Below are positions 34,124 to 42,982 of a stretch of 64,000 nucleotides of DNA, piece by piece. The position numbers were made by a program, and so were the translations under genes. Source of the DNA: Aeoliella straminimaris (GTDB taxonomy: Bacteria > Planctomycetota > Planctomycetia > Pirellulales > Lacipirellulaceae). The stretch is taken from positions 1 through 64,000 of the forward strand of contig NZ_JAMXLR010000092.1 of NCBI RefSeq assembly GCF_024054565.1. The letters are read 5' to 3'. A model generated the notes under the pieces. It saw only the letters and a list, made by a program, of their open reading frames with translations. It ran no database searches and was not told the origin of the DNA. Positions within the stretch are counted from its first letter, which is position 1. The number at the start of each line of letters is the position of its first letter.

Positions 34124-36241
34124 ATGGCATTCCTTCCACCTTCCATCGTGCCCTGGCTTCGACGAGGCCAGGAACTTATCCTGCCGCTGGCTTTTATAGC
34201 TAGCGTGCTGGTGATCATGGTGCCGTTGCCGCCGGCGCTGATGGACGTGCTGCTGGCCGGCAACATCACCATTGCGGTGATTGTATTGCTGACGACTATC
34301 TATGTCCGCACGCCGCTCGATTTCAACATCTTTCCTTCGCTGCTGCTGGCCACTACGCTCGCCCGATTGGTGCTGAACGTGGCCACGACGCGATTGATTC
34401 TAACTCGCGCGGGCACCGACAAGCTCGAGGCCGCCGGCGGTGTGATTAACGCGTTCGCCGATTTTGTCGCCGGTGGAGGCGGCGACGGGAAGATCGTCGT
34501 CGGCCTGATCATCTTCATTATCATTGTCGTCATTCAGTTCGTGGTCATCACCAAGGGTGCCACCCGCATCAGCGAAGTAGCCGCGCGGTTTGCCCTTGAT
34601 GGCATGCCGGGCAAGCAGATGGCTATCGACGCCGACCTGAATGCCGGCATCATCGACGAAAAGGAAGCTCAGCGGCGCCGCGAAGAAATCACGCAGCAGG
34701 CCGACTTCTACGGGGCCATGGATGGTGCCAGTAAGTTTGTCCGCGGCGATGCGATTGCCGGCATTGTGATCACCGTGATCAACATTGTGGGTGGTCTGGT
34801 GATCGGCATCGCCGAACTCCATATGTCGCTCTCTGAGGCCGGCAGCCTATTCACTCGCCTCACCATTGGTGACGGTCTGGTGAGCCAAGTTCCCGCGTTC
34901 CTTATCTCGTTGGCGGCCGGCTTGCTCGTGACGCGGAGCACGCAAAATACGAACATGCCGCAGCAGTTCCTCGATCAGCTCTTCTCGCGGCCCCAAGCCA
35001 TGGCCGTGGCAGGTGGTTTCCTGGGGGTGCTGGTCTTCACCAGCTTGCCGCGGATTCCGCTGTTGGGGCTTGGCGCGGCCTGTTTGGGCATATCGCAGAT
35101 GCTCAACAAGCGCGAGAAGGCCAAGCAGGCCGAAGAGGCCGAGGCGCAACACGCCAGCGACATCGAGAAAAAGGAAGAACGCGTCGAAGACTACCTGGCC
35201 GTCGACCCCATGGAGATCGAACTGGGCGTGGGATTGATTCGCCTGGCCGATCCGAATCGCGGTGGCGACTTGCTGGATCGGGTCGGACGCGTACGCAACA
35301 ACGTGGCAGCTGAGATCGGCCTGGTGATGCCCAAGGTCCGCATCCGCGACAACATGCGGCTCGACCAGAACGACTATCGCATCAAGATCGCCGACATGCC
35401 GATCGAGCAGTCCACCATCGAACCAGGGCTGCTGCTGGCCATCGACTCGGGCATGACAACCGGCCAGGTGGATGGCATCGATACCAAGGATCCCGCATTC
35501 GGCACCGATGCTCGCTGGATTCAACCTGGCCTGCAGGACCAAGCCGAGCTTTACGGCTACACAGTGGTCGAGCCGGCCGCCGTGCTGGCCACGCACTTGA
35601 CGGAAGTTTGCCGGCGCCATGCCGACGAGATTCTAACGCGCGACGCCACGAAACACCTGATCGACGAACTGAAGAACGTCTCGCCCACGGTGGTCGACGA
35701 GCTCGTACCCGGCACGATGTCGCTTGCCGAAGTACAGACCATTCTTCAGATGTTGCTTCGCGAGCAGATCTCCATCCGCCAGCTGGCGCTCATTCTCGAA
35801 ACGCTGGGCGACTACGCTCCGCGGTCGAAGGACCCCATCCTGCTAACCGAATACGTACGGCACCGACTCGCTCGCCAGATCTGCACCCGCTATCGCGATT
35901 CGGAAAATCAGCTGCATGTCGTGGCTCTCGACCCGGCGGTGGAAGATCGCATCCGAGCGGGCTCCGAACACAACGAGCGAGGGCTGTTTGTTCGCATGTC
36001 GCCCCAGGCGGTGGAAGCCACCTGCGGACGGATCAAGTTGGAGATTGAGAAACTGCTTACCGAGAATCACTCTCCCGTTGTGCTGGTCAGCCCGCAGATT
36101 CGCGCGGCGGTCAAACAGCTTACCGAATCGCACCTGCCGCAACTTGTGGTACTGAGCTTCAACGAAATCACCCGCGACACGATGGTCGTCACCCATGGAT
36201 TGGTGACGGACGCGATGCCGCAGCAACCTAAACAATCGTAA
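34124..36241 (+). CDS. flhA: Flagellar export gate protein FlhA
   Basis: The 705-residue protein has eight membrane helices in the first 310 residues. It carries 'PLDFNIFPSLLLATTLARLVLNVATTRLIL', the FHIPEP signature region, here split over 65-95, and 'FVVITKGATRISEVAARFALDGMPGKQMAIDADLNAG', the cytoplasmic loop. The large cytoplasmic domain ('MEIELGVGLIRLAD' to the end) forms the nonameric ring that docks export substrates. ATG 34124 gives 'MAFLPPSIVPWLRRGQEL'; upstream starts are possible but less likely. It is the first gene of the plus-strand flagellar group with flhF 20 bases later. Confidence 0.96.
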   Translation: MAFLPPSIVPWLRRGQELILPLAFIASVLVIMVPLPPALMDVLLAGNITIAVIVLLTTIYVRTPLDFNIFPSLLLATTLARLVLNVATTRLILTRAGTDKLEAAGGVINAFADFVAGGGGDGKIVVGLIIFIIIVVIQFVVITKGATRISEVAARFALDGMPGKQMAIDADLNAGIIDEKEAQRRREEITQQADFYGAMDGASKFVRGDAIAGIVITVINIVGGLVIGIAELHMSLSEAGSLFTRLTIGDGLVSQVPAFLISLAAGLLVTRSTQNTNMPQQFLDQLFSRPQAMAVAGGFLGVLVFTSLPRIPLLGLGAACLGISQMLNKREKAKQAEEAEAQHASDIEKKEERVEDYLAVDPMEIELGVGLIRLADPNRGGDLLDRVGRVRNNVAAEIGLVMPKVRIRDNMRLDQNDYRIKIADMPIEQSTIEPGLLLAIDSGMTTGQVDGIDTKDPAFGTDARWIQPGLQDQAELYGYTVVEPAAVLATHLTEVCRRHADEILTRDATKHLIDELKNVSPTVVDELVPGTMSLAEVQTILQMLLREQISIRQLALILETLGDYAPRSKDPILLTEYVRHRLARQICTRYRDSENQLHVVALDPAVEDRIRAGSEHNERGLFVRMSPQAVEATCGRIKLEIEKLLTENHSPVVLVSPQIRAAVKQLTESHLPQLVVLSFNEITRDTMVVTHGLVTDAMPQQPKQS

Positions 36242-36261
36242 CACCACTGGTCTCGACGAAC

Positions 36262-37410
36262 ATGGAACTCAAATCGTTTCGAGCGAAAACACTGCAACAG
36301 GCACTCGAGCTGGTGCGTCGCGAGTTCGGCAACGACGCTTCGGTGGTGCATACTCGCGAATTGAACCGCGGCCTTTTGAGTCGCCTGGTCGCCGGCCGGC
36401 AGGTCGAGGTGGTCGCCTCGCCCGGTGCACCGGCGCCCGCTGCCGTGGAAGTCGAACCATCGAACCGCGCCCAGCAGGTCATTCCGGCCGTGCATGAGGA
36501 TATCGACTTTCGGGCCCAGTATCGGGCTAACCTCGACGCAGAACTGGCTACCCAGATCGGCAGCCTGCATTCGATGGTCGAGCAGCTTTGCTCCACCCGC
36601 GCCGAGTCGCGGACCGGCGAAATGCCCCCTGGGTTGTTCGAAGCTTACACCGATTTGATCGAAGCCGATGTCGACGAGGCAACCGCTCGCGAACTAATCG
36701 ACCAACTGTCGGCCGCTGGAAGCGAAGAACACGCATCCGGTGGCGGACGACTGGTACGCGACTTGATCGAGCGGCAAATCACCGCGGCCGGCCCCATCCA
36801 ACTGACACCCGGCACGCGTCGTCTGGTGGCGCTGGTGGGGCCAACGGGCGTTGGCAAGACAACCACTATCGCCAAGCTGGCGGCCAACTATCGCCTGCGT
36901 GACAAGCAGCGTGTGGGTCTGATCACCGTCGACACCTATCGCGTGGCCGCCGTGGAGCAACTGCGGACCTATGCCGATATCATCGACCTGCCGATGGAAG
37001 TGGTCGCCACGCCGCGCGAGATGCGCGAGGCAGTGGCCCGCATGACGGAGCTCGACCTGGTGCTGCTCGACACCGCGGGACGGAGCCCCAAAGACGAAGT
37101 GCAGATTCAAGAGCTAAAGTCGATGCTGGGCGAAGCCAATGCCGATGAAGTGCACCTGGTGCTCTCCACGACAACCGCAGCCAAGAGTCTGGTGAATACG
37201 GCCCGGCAGTTCGCCCAGGTGGGCGCCACGTCGCTGCTGTTGACCAAGTTGGACGAGGCGATGAGCCTGGGGCACCTGATTACTCTGTTGCGCGACTGTT
37301 CGCTACCGGTGAGCTACATCACTACCGGTCAGAACGTACCCGACGACATTTCGGTTGCCGACTCGAGCACGCTGGCCGACATGATGCTTGACGCCACGGC
37401 CGTTTGCTGA
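36262..37410 (+). CDS. flhF: Flagellar SRP-like GTPase FlhF
   Basis: The 382-residue protein starts 'MELKSFRAKTLQQALELVRREFGNDASVVHTRE', the typical FlhF B-domain beginning, split here over 1-32. An acidic N-domain follows, then the SRP-type G-domain: P-loop GPTGVGKT 193-200, 'ITVDTYRVAAVEQLRTYADI', 'LVLLDTAGRSPKDEVQI', 'LLLTKLDEAMSLG'. FlhF sets position and number of flagella. It lies between flhA and the FlhG-like gene. Confidence 0.96.
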   Translation: MELKSFRAKTLQQALELVRREFGNDASVVHTRELNRGLLSRLVAGRQVEVVASPGAPAPAAVEVEPSNRAQQVIPAVHEDIDFRAQYRANLDAELATQIGSLHSMVEQLCSTRAESRTGEMPPGLFEAYTDLIEADVDEATARELIDQLSAAGSEEHASGGGRLVRDLIERQITAAGPIQLTPGTRRLVALVGPTGVGKTTTIAKLAANYRLRDKQRVGLITVDTYRVAAVEQLRTYADIIDLPMEVVATPREMREAVARMTELDLVLLDTAGRSPKDEVQIQELKSMLGEANADEVHLVLSTTTAAKSLVNTARQFAQVGATSLLLTKLDEAMSLGHLITLLRDCSLPVSYITTGQNVPDDISVADSSTLADMMLDATAVC

Positions 37411-37447
37411 CAACCAGGGCAGGGGACATCCTTACGAGATCCACGCG

Positions 37448-38062
37448 ATGGACGATCAGGCCACTAAACTTCGTCAATTGGTCCGTACCGTCCGGCATGC
37501 CGCCACGGTGGCCACCGGGCCGCCGTTGCTGATGGCGTATTCGCCGGTAGATGCAGCCGACACACAGCAGGTGTATCGCGCCATGGTCGACGCCTGTGCC
37601 GACCGCAACCTCCGCCTGGCAACCAGCACGCAGGTTGCCAATCCGCCCGACCCCATCGACTGGCAACTGGTGCAGGTCGTTGGCGACTACCAGCTGGCCG
37701 ACCACGAACTATGGAGCCGCGCGTCGGCACTGATCGTTGTTGTGCACGACGACGACGAGTCGGTAGTGGAATGCTACAAGCGGCTGAAGGTGGCTCACCA
37801 GCACACACCGCTTCCACCGATGGAACTAGTGGTGCTGTGTGAAGAGCATCTCGCCGAAGTCGATCTGGCGGCCGACCGGCTTGCCCAGACCTGCCAGCGT
37901 TTCTTGCATAGCAGTGTGGCCGGGCAGACGGTGCTGGATGGTCGATCGCGCAAGACTCGTGATGCTATCGCGACGCTGGTCGAGCGGCTATTGATGATGG
38001 CACCGGTAGCAACCAGTGAACTTAACAGTCCTATTGCGGCGCATCAGCCATACAGGCTATAA
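37448..38062 (+). CDS. FlhG-like protein without an ATP-binding P-loop
   Basis: From ATG 37448 the protein has 204 residues and begins 'MDDQATKLRQLVRTVRHAAT'. The DQAxxLR helix is the part of FlhG that activates the FlhF GTPase. A MinD/ParA domain should follow with 'KGGVGKT', but the equivalent region reads 'GPPLLMAYSPVDAADTQQ' with no P-loop. Later blocks still echo the MinD fold: 'WSRASALIVVVHDDDESVVECYKRLKV', where FlhG has an AYALIK-like helix, and 'AADRLAQTCQRFLHSSV'. The gene stands exactly where flhG is expected. It is shorter than FlhG (about 290 residues). It may regulate FlhF without ATP. An upstream ATG at 37388 overlaps flhF and lacks the motif at its start. Confidence 0.7.
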   Translation: MDDQATKLRQLVRTVRHAATVATGPPLLMAYSPVDAADTQQVYRAMVDACADRNLRLATSTQVANPPDPIDWQLVQVVGDYQLADHELWSRASALIVVVHDDDESVVECYKRLKVAHQHTPLPPMELVVLCEEHLAEVDLAADRLAQTCQRFLHSSVAGQTVLDGRSRKTRDAIATLVERLLMMAPVATSELNSPIAAHQPYRL

Positions 38063-38100
38063 GCCCTTGTCGCATTTGCACGTCCCGTGCCTGGCGACGC

Positions 38101-38122
38101 GCCTCGCCGCGAGGCTCCTTTT
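38101..38122 (+). terminator. Weak terminator-like hairpin after the FlhG-like gene
   Basis: GCCTCG-CCG-CGAGGC forms a 6-bp stem with a 3-base loop, followed by TCC and four T. It starts 38 bases after the stop. The short T-run makes termination partial at best. Confidence 0.4.
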
Positions 38123-38226
38123 CATCGAGCGTGTTCCGCTCACCCTTGCTCCTTTGCCGCACCGAGCGTGCGTATTCCATGATGCCAGACCTGCGCAAGT
38201 GTAACGAACAAACTTCGCAGTTCGGC

Positions 38227-38254
38227 TCAACTCCGGAACCTCCAATGCCGATAA
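38227..38254 (+). promoter_or_regulatory. Possible sigma-28 (FliA) promoter
   Basis: TCAACTCC, then 12 bases, then GCCGATAA (38247-38254). The second block equals the sigma-28 -10 consensus and the first is close to its -35 block (TAAAGTTT), with a spacer one base longer than the usual 11. Transcription would begin near 38262, ahead of the small membrane gene and fliA, suggesting FliA autoregulation. Confidence 0.4.
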
Positions 38255-38335
38255 AATCCGACATAGCCATCCCGCGCTTGCGTGGAACAAGATGGCGCGA
38301 TTGGATGGACTTTAACGGCACCTTAGGGTGGATTC

Positions 38336-38572
38336 ATGGGTCGAGCCTACGCTGGCGTACTTGGCTACCTGGCCGCGGCTGTAACCTTCACGCGTGGCGT
38401 GATCGCCAGCGGTGGAGTCGAAGGCACCGTGCTTTCGGCCGTCGCCGCGATGGCAATCTTCGCTGTGATTGGCTTTGTGTTGGGCACGATTGCCCAGGCC
38501 ACGGTCGATCGATCGGTTCGAGAGCAATTCGAACTACAAGTGCAGGCCGACTCATCAACACCGGCAAGCTAA
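38336..38572 (+). CDS. Small membrane protein between the FlhG-like gene and fliA
   Basis: The 78-residue protein starts 'MGRAYAGVLGYLAAAVTFTR' and has two hydrophobic segments (about 5-22 and 28-52, the second 'VLSAVAAMAIFAVIGFVLG'), followed by a charged tail. I recognise no named family. Position between flhF/FlhG-like and fliA, and a possible sigma-28 promoter in front, suggest a flagellar role. Confidence 0.6.
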   Translation: MGRAYAGVLGYLAAAVTFTRGVIASGGVEGTVLSAVAAMAIFAVIGFVLGTIAQATVDRSVREQFELQVQADSSTPAS

Positions 38573-38673
38573 TGCCAAGCCGAGTCATCCAATATTATCC
38601 AACTCCCAATCTTATATCCTAAACCGTCACGCACCACATGAGGTGGCGCGTCAGTGGAATCACGGAGGATCGA

Positions 38674-39468
38674 ATGGCCACGACGACTGCAGCATCGAAG
38701 GAAGAAATCGCCGAGGTCTGGGTACAGTTCAAAGCTGACCCCGACAACAGGATGCTGAGAAACCGACTGGTAGAGAATTATCTGCCACTGGTGAGGTACA
38801 ACGGCGAGCGCATCTGGTCGCGGCTTCCCGATGGAGTGGACCTGGACGATCTGATCTCGGCCGGTGTGTTCGGCCTGATGGACGCCATCAACGCCTTCGA
38901 CATGAGCCGCGGTGTCAAGTTCGAGACGTACTGCGTGCCGCGTATTCGTGGTGCCATGCTCGACGAACTTCGCACCATGGACTGGGTGCCCCGTCTGGTT
39001 CGCAGTAAGGCGAGCAAGCTGAACGAAGCGGTCAAGCAGCTCGAAGCCCGTCTCGGTCGTTCGCCCAACGAGAACGAACTTGCCGAACAGATGGGCATCA
39101 GCGTCAAGGAACTCGAGAAGCTCATCACGGATGCTAACGCCGTGAATCTGGTGAGCCTGAATAAGAAGTGGTACGAGACCGACAGCTACAAGGACGTCCG
39201 CGAGATCGACATCCTGGAGGACAAGAAAGGTGAAGATCCCACCAAACGCGTTCAGAAGTCGGACCTGATGCGACTGGTGACCAAGGGTCTGAATCGCAAC
39301 GAGCGACTGATCATCATCCTCTACTACTACGAGGAACTGACGATGAAGGAGATCGGCGCCACGCTCGACTTGTCCGAGAGCCGCGTGAGCCAGATGCACA
39401 GCGCCATCGTCAACCGCCTGCAGGGCCAACTGGGACGTCGCCGCCCCGAGTTTGGCGCGACTGCCTGA
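38674..39468 (+). CDS. fliA: Flagellar sigma factor FliA (sigma-28)
   Basis: The 264-residue product starts at ATG 38674 after a clear GGAGG; an upstream ATG at 38638 is less likely. It has region 2 ('ENYLPLVRYNGERIWSRLPDGVDLDDLISAGVFGLMDAI', split over about 33-71), 'RGVKFETYCVPRIRGAMLDELR', region 3 'GRSPNENELAEQMGISVKEL', and region 4 'LNRNERLIIILYYYEELTMKEIGATLDLSESRVSQMHSAI', all typical of FliA/WhiG sigma factors that transcribe late flagellar genes. No FlgM anti-sigma gene is present in the window. Confidence 0.95.
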   Translation: MATTTAASKEEIAEVWVQFKADPDNRMLRNRLVENYLPLVRYNGERIWSRLPDGVDLDDLISAGVFGLMDAINAFDMSRGVKFETYCVPRIRGAMLDELRTMDWVPRLVRSKASKLNEAVKQLEARLGRSPNENELAEQMGISVKELEKLITDANAVNLVSLNKKWYETDSYKDVREIDILEDKKGEDPTKRVQKSDLMRLVTKGLNRNERLIIILYYYEELTMKEIGATLDLSESRVSQMHSAIVNRLQGQLGRRRPEFGATA

Positions 39469-39495
39469 GGCCACAAAGCCAATTCGAAGAATCAA

Positions 39496-39528
39496 ATGCC
39501 GCCACGTTCCCCGTGGCGGCATTTTTTT
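39496..39528 (+). terminator. Strong intrinsic terminator after fliA
   Basis: An 11-bp stem ATGCCGCCACG/CGTGGCGGCAT with a 5-base loop is followed by seven T. It ends the fliA transcript. Since purB ends at 39533 on the other strand, it may also serve that gene, though only three T follow on that side. Confidence 0.95.
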
Positions 39529-39532
39529 GTGA

Positions 39533-40957
39533 TTACACGCGCAGTTCCTCCGCGTCCACACCATCGCCGTACCGCTGGCGAATGGGGTCGACGACTTCTG
39601 ACAGGAAGGAATCGACTTGCTGCGGCGCACGGCCCACGAGCCCTTGGGCATCCACGGCTGCCGAAAGGTCGACTTTGGAGAACGCCTTGTCCTGCTGCAA
39701 ACGCTCCAGCAGGTCGTTCGACTTGCCTTCCTGCTTGACCACGGCAGCGGCCGCCTGGCTGTGTTGGCGAATCAACTCGTGCAGCTCCTGGCGATCGCCA
39801 CCGGCAGCCACGGCTTGCATCAAGATGTTCTCGGTGACCATGAACGGAAGTTCCTCGTTCAGGTTCTTGGCAATCACCTGCGGGTAGACGACCATGCCGC
39901 CGGCCACGTTGTGGTAGATCGACAGCATGGCATCGATGGCCAGGAACGCCTGCGGCAACGTCAGCCGGCGAATCGCGCTGTCGTCCAGGGTGCGCTCCAT
40001 CCACTGGGTGGCGTGTGTATCGGCGGCGCTAGGGGCGAGACTCATGGTATAGCGAGCCAGGCCGCAGATCCGCTCGCTGCGCATCGGGTTGCGCTTGTAC
40101 GCCATAGCCGACGAGCCAATCTGCTCCTTCTCGAACGGTTCCTCGAGTTCCTTGCGGTGCGCGAGAATGCGAATGTCGGTGGCCGCCTTGTGGCAACTGG
40201 CCGCGATGCCGGCCAGGGCGCTCAGCACCTGATGGTCGACCTTGCGCGGGTAAGTTTGGCCGGTAACCGCGTAAATGTTGTCGAAGCCCATCTTCTCGGC
40301 GACCAGTTGCTCGAGCTTCGCTACCTTTTCGTGATCGCCATCGAACAGCTCCAGGAAGCTGGCCTGGGTACCGGTGGTGCCTTTGGTGCTCCGCGCGGCC
40401 AGCGTCTCCAGGCGGTGTTCTACTTCGGTCAAGTCCATCACCAAATCGTACGCCCACAGCGTGGCTCGCTTGCCGATGGTGGTGGGCTGCGCCGGCTGCA
40501 GGTGCGTGAAGCCGAGCGTGGCCAGGTCGCGATGCTCGGCGGCAAATCTGCCCAATGCGTCGATCACGGCCACCAGACGACCGCGGACAAGCTCCAGCGA
40601 TTCGCGAATGAGGATCAGGTCGGTGTTGTCGACCACAAAGTTGCTGGTTGCGCCCAGGTGGATGACGCCTTTCGCGCGCAGGCATTGGTCGCCGTATACG
40701 TGCACGTGCGCCATGACATCGTGCCGCAGTCGCTTCTCGTACGCCGCGGCAGCGACGAAGTCGATGTCGTCCACTTTGGCGCGAAGTTCGTCGAGTTGTG
40801 CTTCGGCGATAGGTACCCCGAGTTCCGCTTCGGCTTCGGCCAGGGCGACCCATAGTCGGCGCCAGGTGCTGAATTTCTTTTGGTCGCCCCAGATCGACGA
40901 CATCTGCCGCGAAGCGTAGCGGGTGATCAGGGGATTCGAGTAGAGTTCGTGGTTCAT
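39533..40957 (-). CDS. purB: Adenylosuccinate lyase
   Basis: The 474-residue enzyme catalyses two steps of purine synthesis: SAICAR to AICAR and adenylosuccinate to AMP, both releasing fumarate. It has 'HVHVYGDQCLRAKGVIHLGATSNFV' with the first catalytic His, 'GTTGTQASFLELF', and the fumarase/aspartase signature 'GSSAMAYKRNPMRSERI' around residue 290. Length and the third domain resemble the longer (human-like) ADSL group rather than the E. coli type. It lies downstream of the HD gene on the same strand. Confidence 0.95.
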   Translation of the reverse strand: MNHELYSNPLITRYASRQMSSIWGDQKKFSTWRRLWVALAEAEAELGVPIAEAQLDELRAKVDDIDFVAAAAYEKRLRHDVMAHVHVYGDQCLRAKGVIHLGATSNFVVDNTDLILIRESLELVRGRLVAVIDALGRFAAEHRDLATLGFTHLQPAQPTTIGKRATLWAYDLVMDLTEVEHRLETLAARSTKGTTGTQASFLELFDGDHEKVAKLEQLVAEKMGFDNIYAVTGQTYPRKVDHQVLSALAGIAASCHKAATDIRILAHRKELEEPFEKEQIGSSAMAYKRNPMRSERICGLARYTMSLAPSAADTHATQWMERTLDDSAIRRLTLPQAFLAIDAMLSIYHNVAGGMVVYPQVIAKNLNEELPFMVTENILMQAVAAGGDRQELHELIRQHSQAAAAVVKQEGKSNDLLERLQQDKAFSKVDLSAAVDAQGLVGRAPQQVDSFLSEVVDPIRQRYGDGVDAEELRV

Positions 40958-41058
40958 GGTAGAAGGATTCAGGGGTCGGGGGGCAGGGATGAGTTTTGAT
41001 GGGAGAACTTGCGCGAGGTCAGAGCCCTGAACCCTGACCCCTCGATCCTGTCCCCTCT

Positions 41059-42465
41059 CTACATATTAGTCAGATCGTCTTCGCTACGACTACCGACAAT
41101 CGCATCGAGTGCCGCCCCCACGGCCCGGGACTCTTCGGGCGTGTGATTTTTCCGCAAGTAAATGCGGCACGCCCGGTGAGCGATGGGCAGTTGGGCGAAC
41201 AGTTGGTCGTCGGTAAGCGGGTAGACCTTGTCGGTCGACGGGTTGTACTGGAAGTTTTGTCCGGCTGTGGCCGCCAGGGCATCGGGGCGGTAGATGTGCC
41301 GTGGCAGGTCGATTTGCATTTCAATGTCCTGCATTCCGCTAGGCAATTTGCTGCGAATGGCCTGCTCCAGAATGCCGGAGTCGCTAAACACGCTGGCCGC
41401 TTCGCTGTCGCCTTCCCGGATGGTTTGGTTGCGGTCTTCAACGGTGACCCAGTCGACCTGTCGCTCCAGCAATCTGTCCCAGCGGTGTCCGAGGTCGCGG
41501 ACTCGCGGGTTGTCCGACTTGTTCCACCGCGAGACGTCGATCAGCAGCGACCACTCGGTGAAGTGCAGGTAGTCGTCCAAGTACACAAGCGGATCGCCTG
41601 GGAATAAGAGATCACGGCTATCGCGGAACAGATCGCCAAGTGTCTTGTCGATGGCCCGCACGGTGCGATGGAAGTAGACCGAGCGGAACAGTTCGCTCTT
41701 GGTCTGCATGAACTTCACCAAGGCGTTCATGCCTTTCTGGTGAATCGTCAGACCGCGCTCGCTGAAGAAGCTGTACCGCAGCAGTCGGTCGAGGTCGTAC
41801 GCGCGGTTGCTGTAGCCCGACATGTAGGCGTCGCGCATCACGAAGTCCATGTTGTCGACCGTGTACAGGCCGCAGAACAGGCTTCGCAGCAGCACCATCC
41901 AGCGGGGGTGCTGGTCGGCGTCGTTGGTTTTGGGGCGCTGAATCAGCATGGCGACCTGCGCCGGGTCGAGTCGTTCGCCGTCCGCCATGCGGCTGTTGGG
42001 GCACTCGCGGATGCCGGCGATCACGTCGCCCAGTTCGTCGGTGATGATCCGGGCGCCGAGCGTCTCGTGCGTCAGACCGTAGTCCTTCAGGAAGTGGGCA
42101 TCGAAGAAATGTCCGAAAGGTCCGTGCCCCACATCGTGCAGCAGGGCGGCGACCCGCGTCAGGCACTCCACGTAGCCCCGGCTGGGCACGTTGTCGTCGC
42201 AGGTGTCGCGCAGGCTGTCGTACAGCCGCTCAATCACACGGCTGGCCATGTGCATGGCGCCAACGATGTGCTGAAACCGCGTGTGTTCGGCCGATGGATA
42301 GACCCACCAGGCGGTCTGCAGTTGATGGATCTGCCGCATCCGCTGCACCCACGGATGGTCGAGCAGTGTGCGTTCGGCAACCTCTCCCTCGGGCACCACC
42401 GACAGGAACGGAATGTACCCATGGATGGGGTCGTGACACAAACTTTCGCGCTGCAGATCCTTCAT
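41059..42465 (-). CDS. HD-superfamily phosphohydrolase (dGTPase/SAMHD1-like)
   Basis: The product is 468 residues from the ATG at 42465 ('MKDLQRESLCHDPIHGYIP'). The metal-binding residues are in 'TRFQHIVGAMHMA' (His66), 'ALLHDVGHGPFGHFFD' (His110-Asp111), and a further Asp in 'MDFVMRDAYMSG'. Such proteins often cut nucleotides (dNTP triphosphohydrolases) but several have other substrates. It precedes purB by 101 bases and follows a small membrane gene, so a nucleotide link is plausible. Confidence 0.88.
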   Translation of the reverse strand: MKDLQRESLCHDPIHGYIPFLSVVPEGEVAERTLLDHPWVQRMRQIHQLQTAWWVYPSAEHTRFQHIVGAMHMASRVIERLYDSLRDTCDDNVPSRGYVECLTRVAALLHDVGHGPFGHFFDAHFLKDYGLTHETLGARIITDELGDVIAGIRECPNSRMADGERLDPAQVAMLIQRPKTNDADQHPRWMVLLRSLFCGLYTVDNMDFVMRDAYMSGYSNRAYDLDRLLRYSFFSERGLTIHQKGMNALVKFMQTKSELFRSVYFHRTVRAIDKTLGDLFRDSRDLLFPGDPLVYLDDYLHFTEWSLLIDVSRWNKSDNPRVRDLGHRWDRLLERQVDWVTVEDRNQTIREGDSEAASVFSDSGILEQAIRSKLPSGMQDIEMQIDLPRHIYRPDALAATAGQNFQYNPSTDKVYPLTDDQLFAQLPIAHRACRIYLRKNHTPEESRAVGAALDAIVGSRSEDDLTNM

Positions 42466-42546
42466 AGACCGTATTGTGGCGTATGAAGGTTCGACTTGAA
42501 TAGCCCCGCAGATTTCCGCTTCACACCGGGCGTTCACCCAGGTCGA

Positions 42547-42783
42547 CTACTCCTCCGACTTCTCATCGCGCACGGTTAATTCCACCGCCACGGCGATGGC
42601 CAGGGCCGCGATGTTCACCATCCAGATTGCCAGCACGAAGATGCCAATGCCGCGGACCACGGCTTCGCCCGCCGGGTCGTCGATGGCCGACAAGAGTCCC
42701 ATCAGGCCGAACAACACGGCCACCAGCATCGGGAGCAGGATGGCCGGCGCGATCAGCCAGCGGATGGTGGGCAGCAAATTCAT
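42547..42783 (-). CDS. Small hypothetical membrane protein
   Basis: This 78-residue protein has two long hydrophobic helices (about 9-32 and 42-68) joined by 'AIDDPAGEAVVRG' and ending in an acidic tail. It lies upstream of the HD gene on the same strand (81 bases). I see no family signature. Confidence 0.6.
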   Translation of the reverse strand: MNLLPTIRWLIAPAILLPMLVAVLFGLMGLLSAIDDPAGEAVVRGIGIFVLAIWMVNIAALAIAVAVELTVRDEKSEE

Positions 42784-42982
42784 GGGGGGTGGGCCTCGGG
42801 TGCGGAATACTTTGCCTGCGGGTCTGCGAGTCTATCATAATCGGCCCCGCTCGCGAAAACCGGCACAATCGGCAGGGCCCGTCCCACAAACCCACCGCAG
42901 GGGCATTGGGCCGTTTGACCCCCCGCGGCGGTAGGCGAGAATAAAACATCCCCCTCCGCTATCTCTCACCCCGTGCTTTGTC

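Noticed and set aside
39617..40855. Open frame of 412 codons opposite purB
   Set aside because: Antisense shadow of a clear adenylosuccinate lyase; no own motif.
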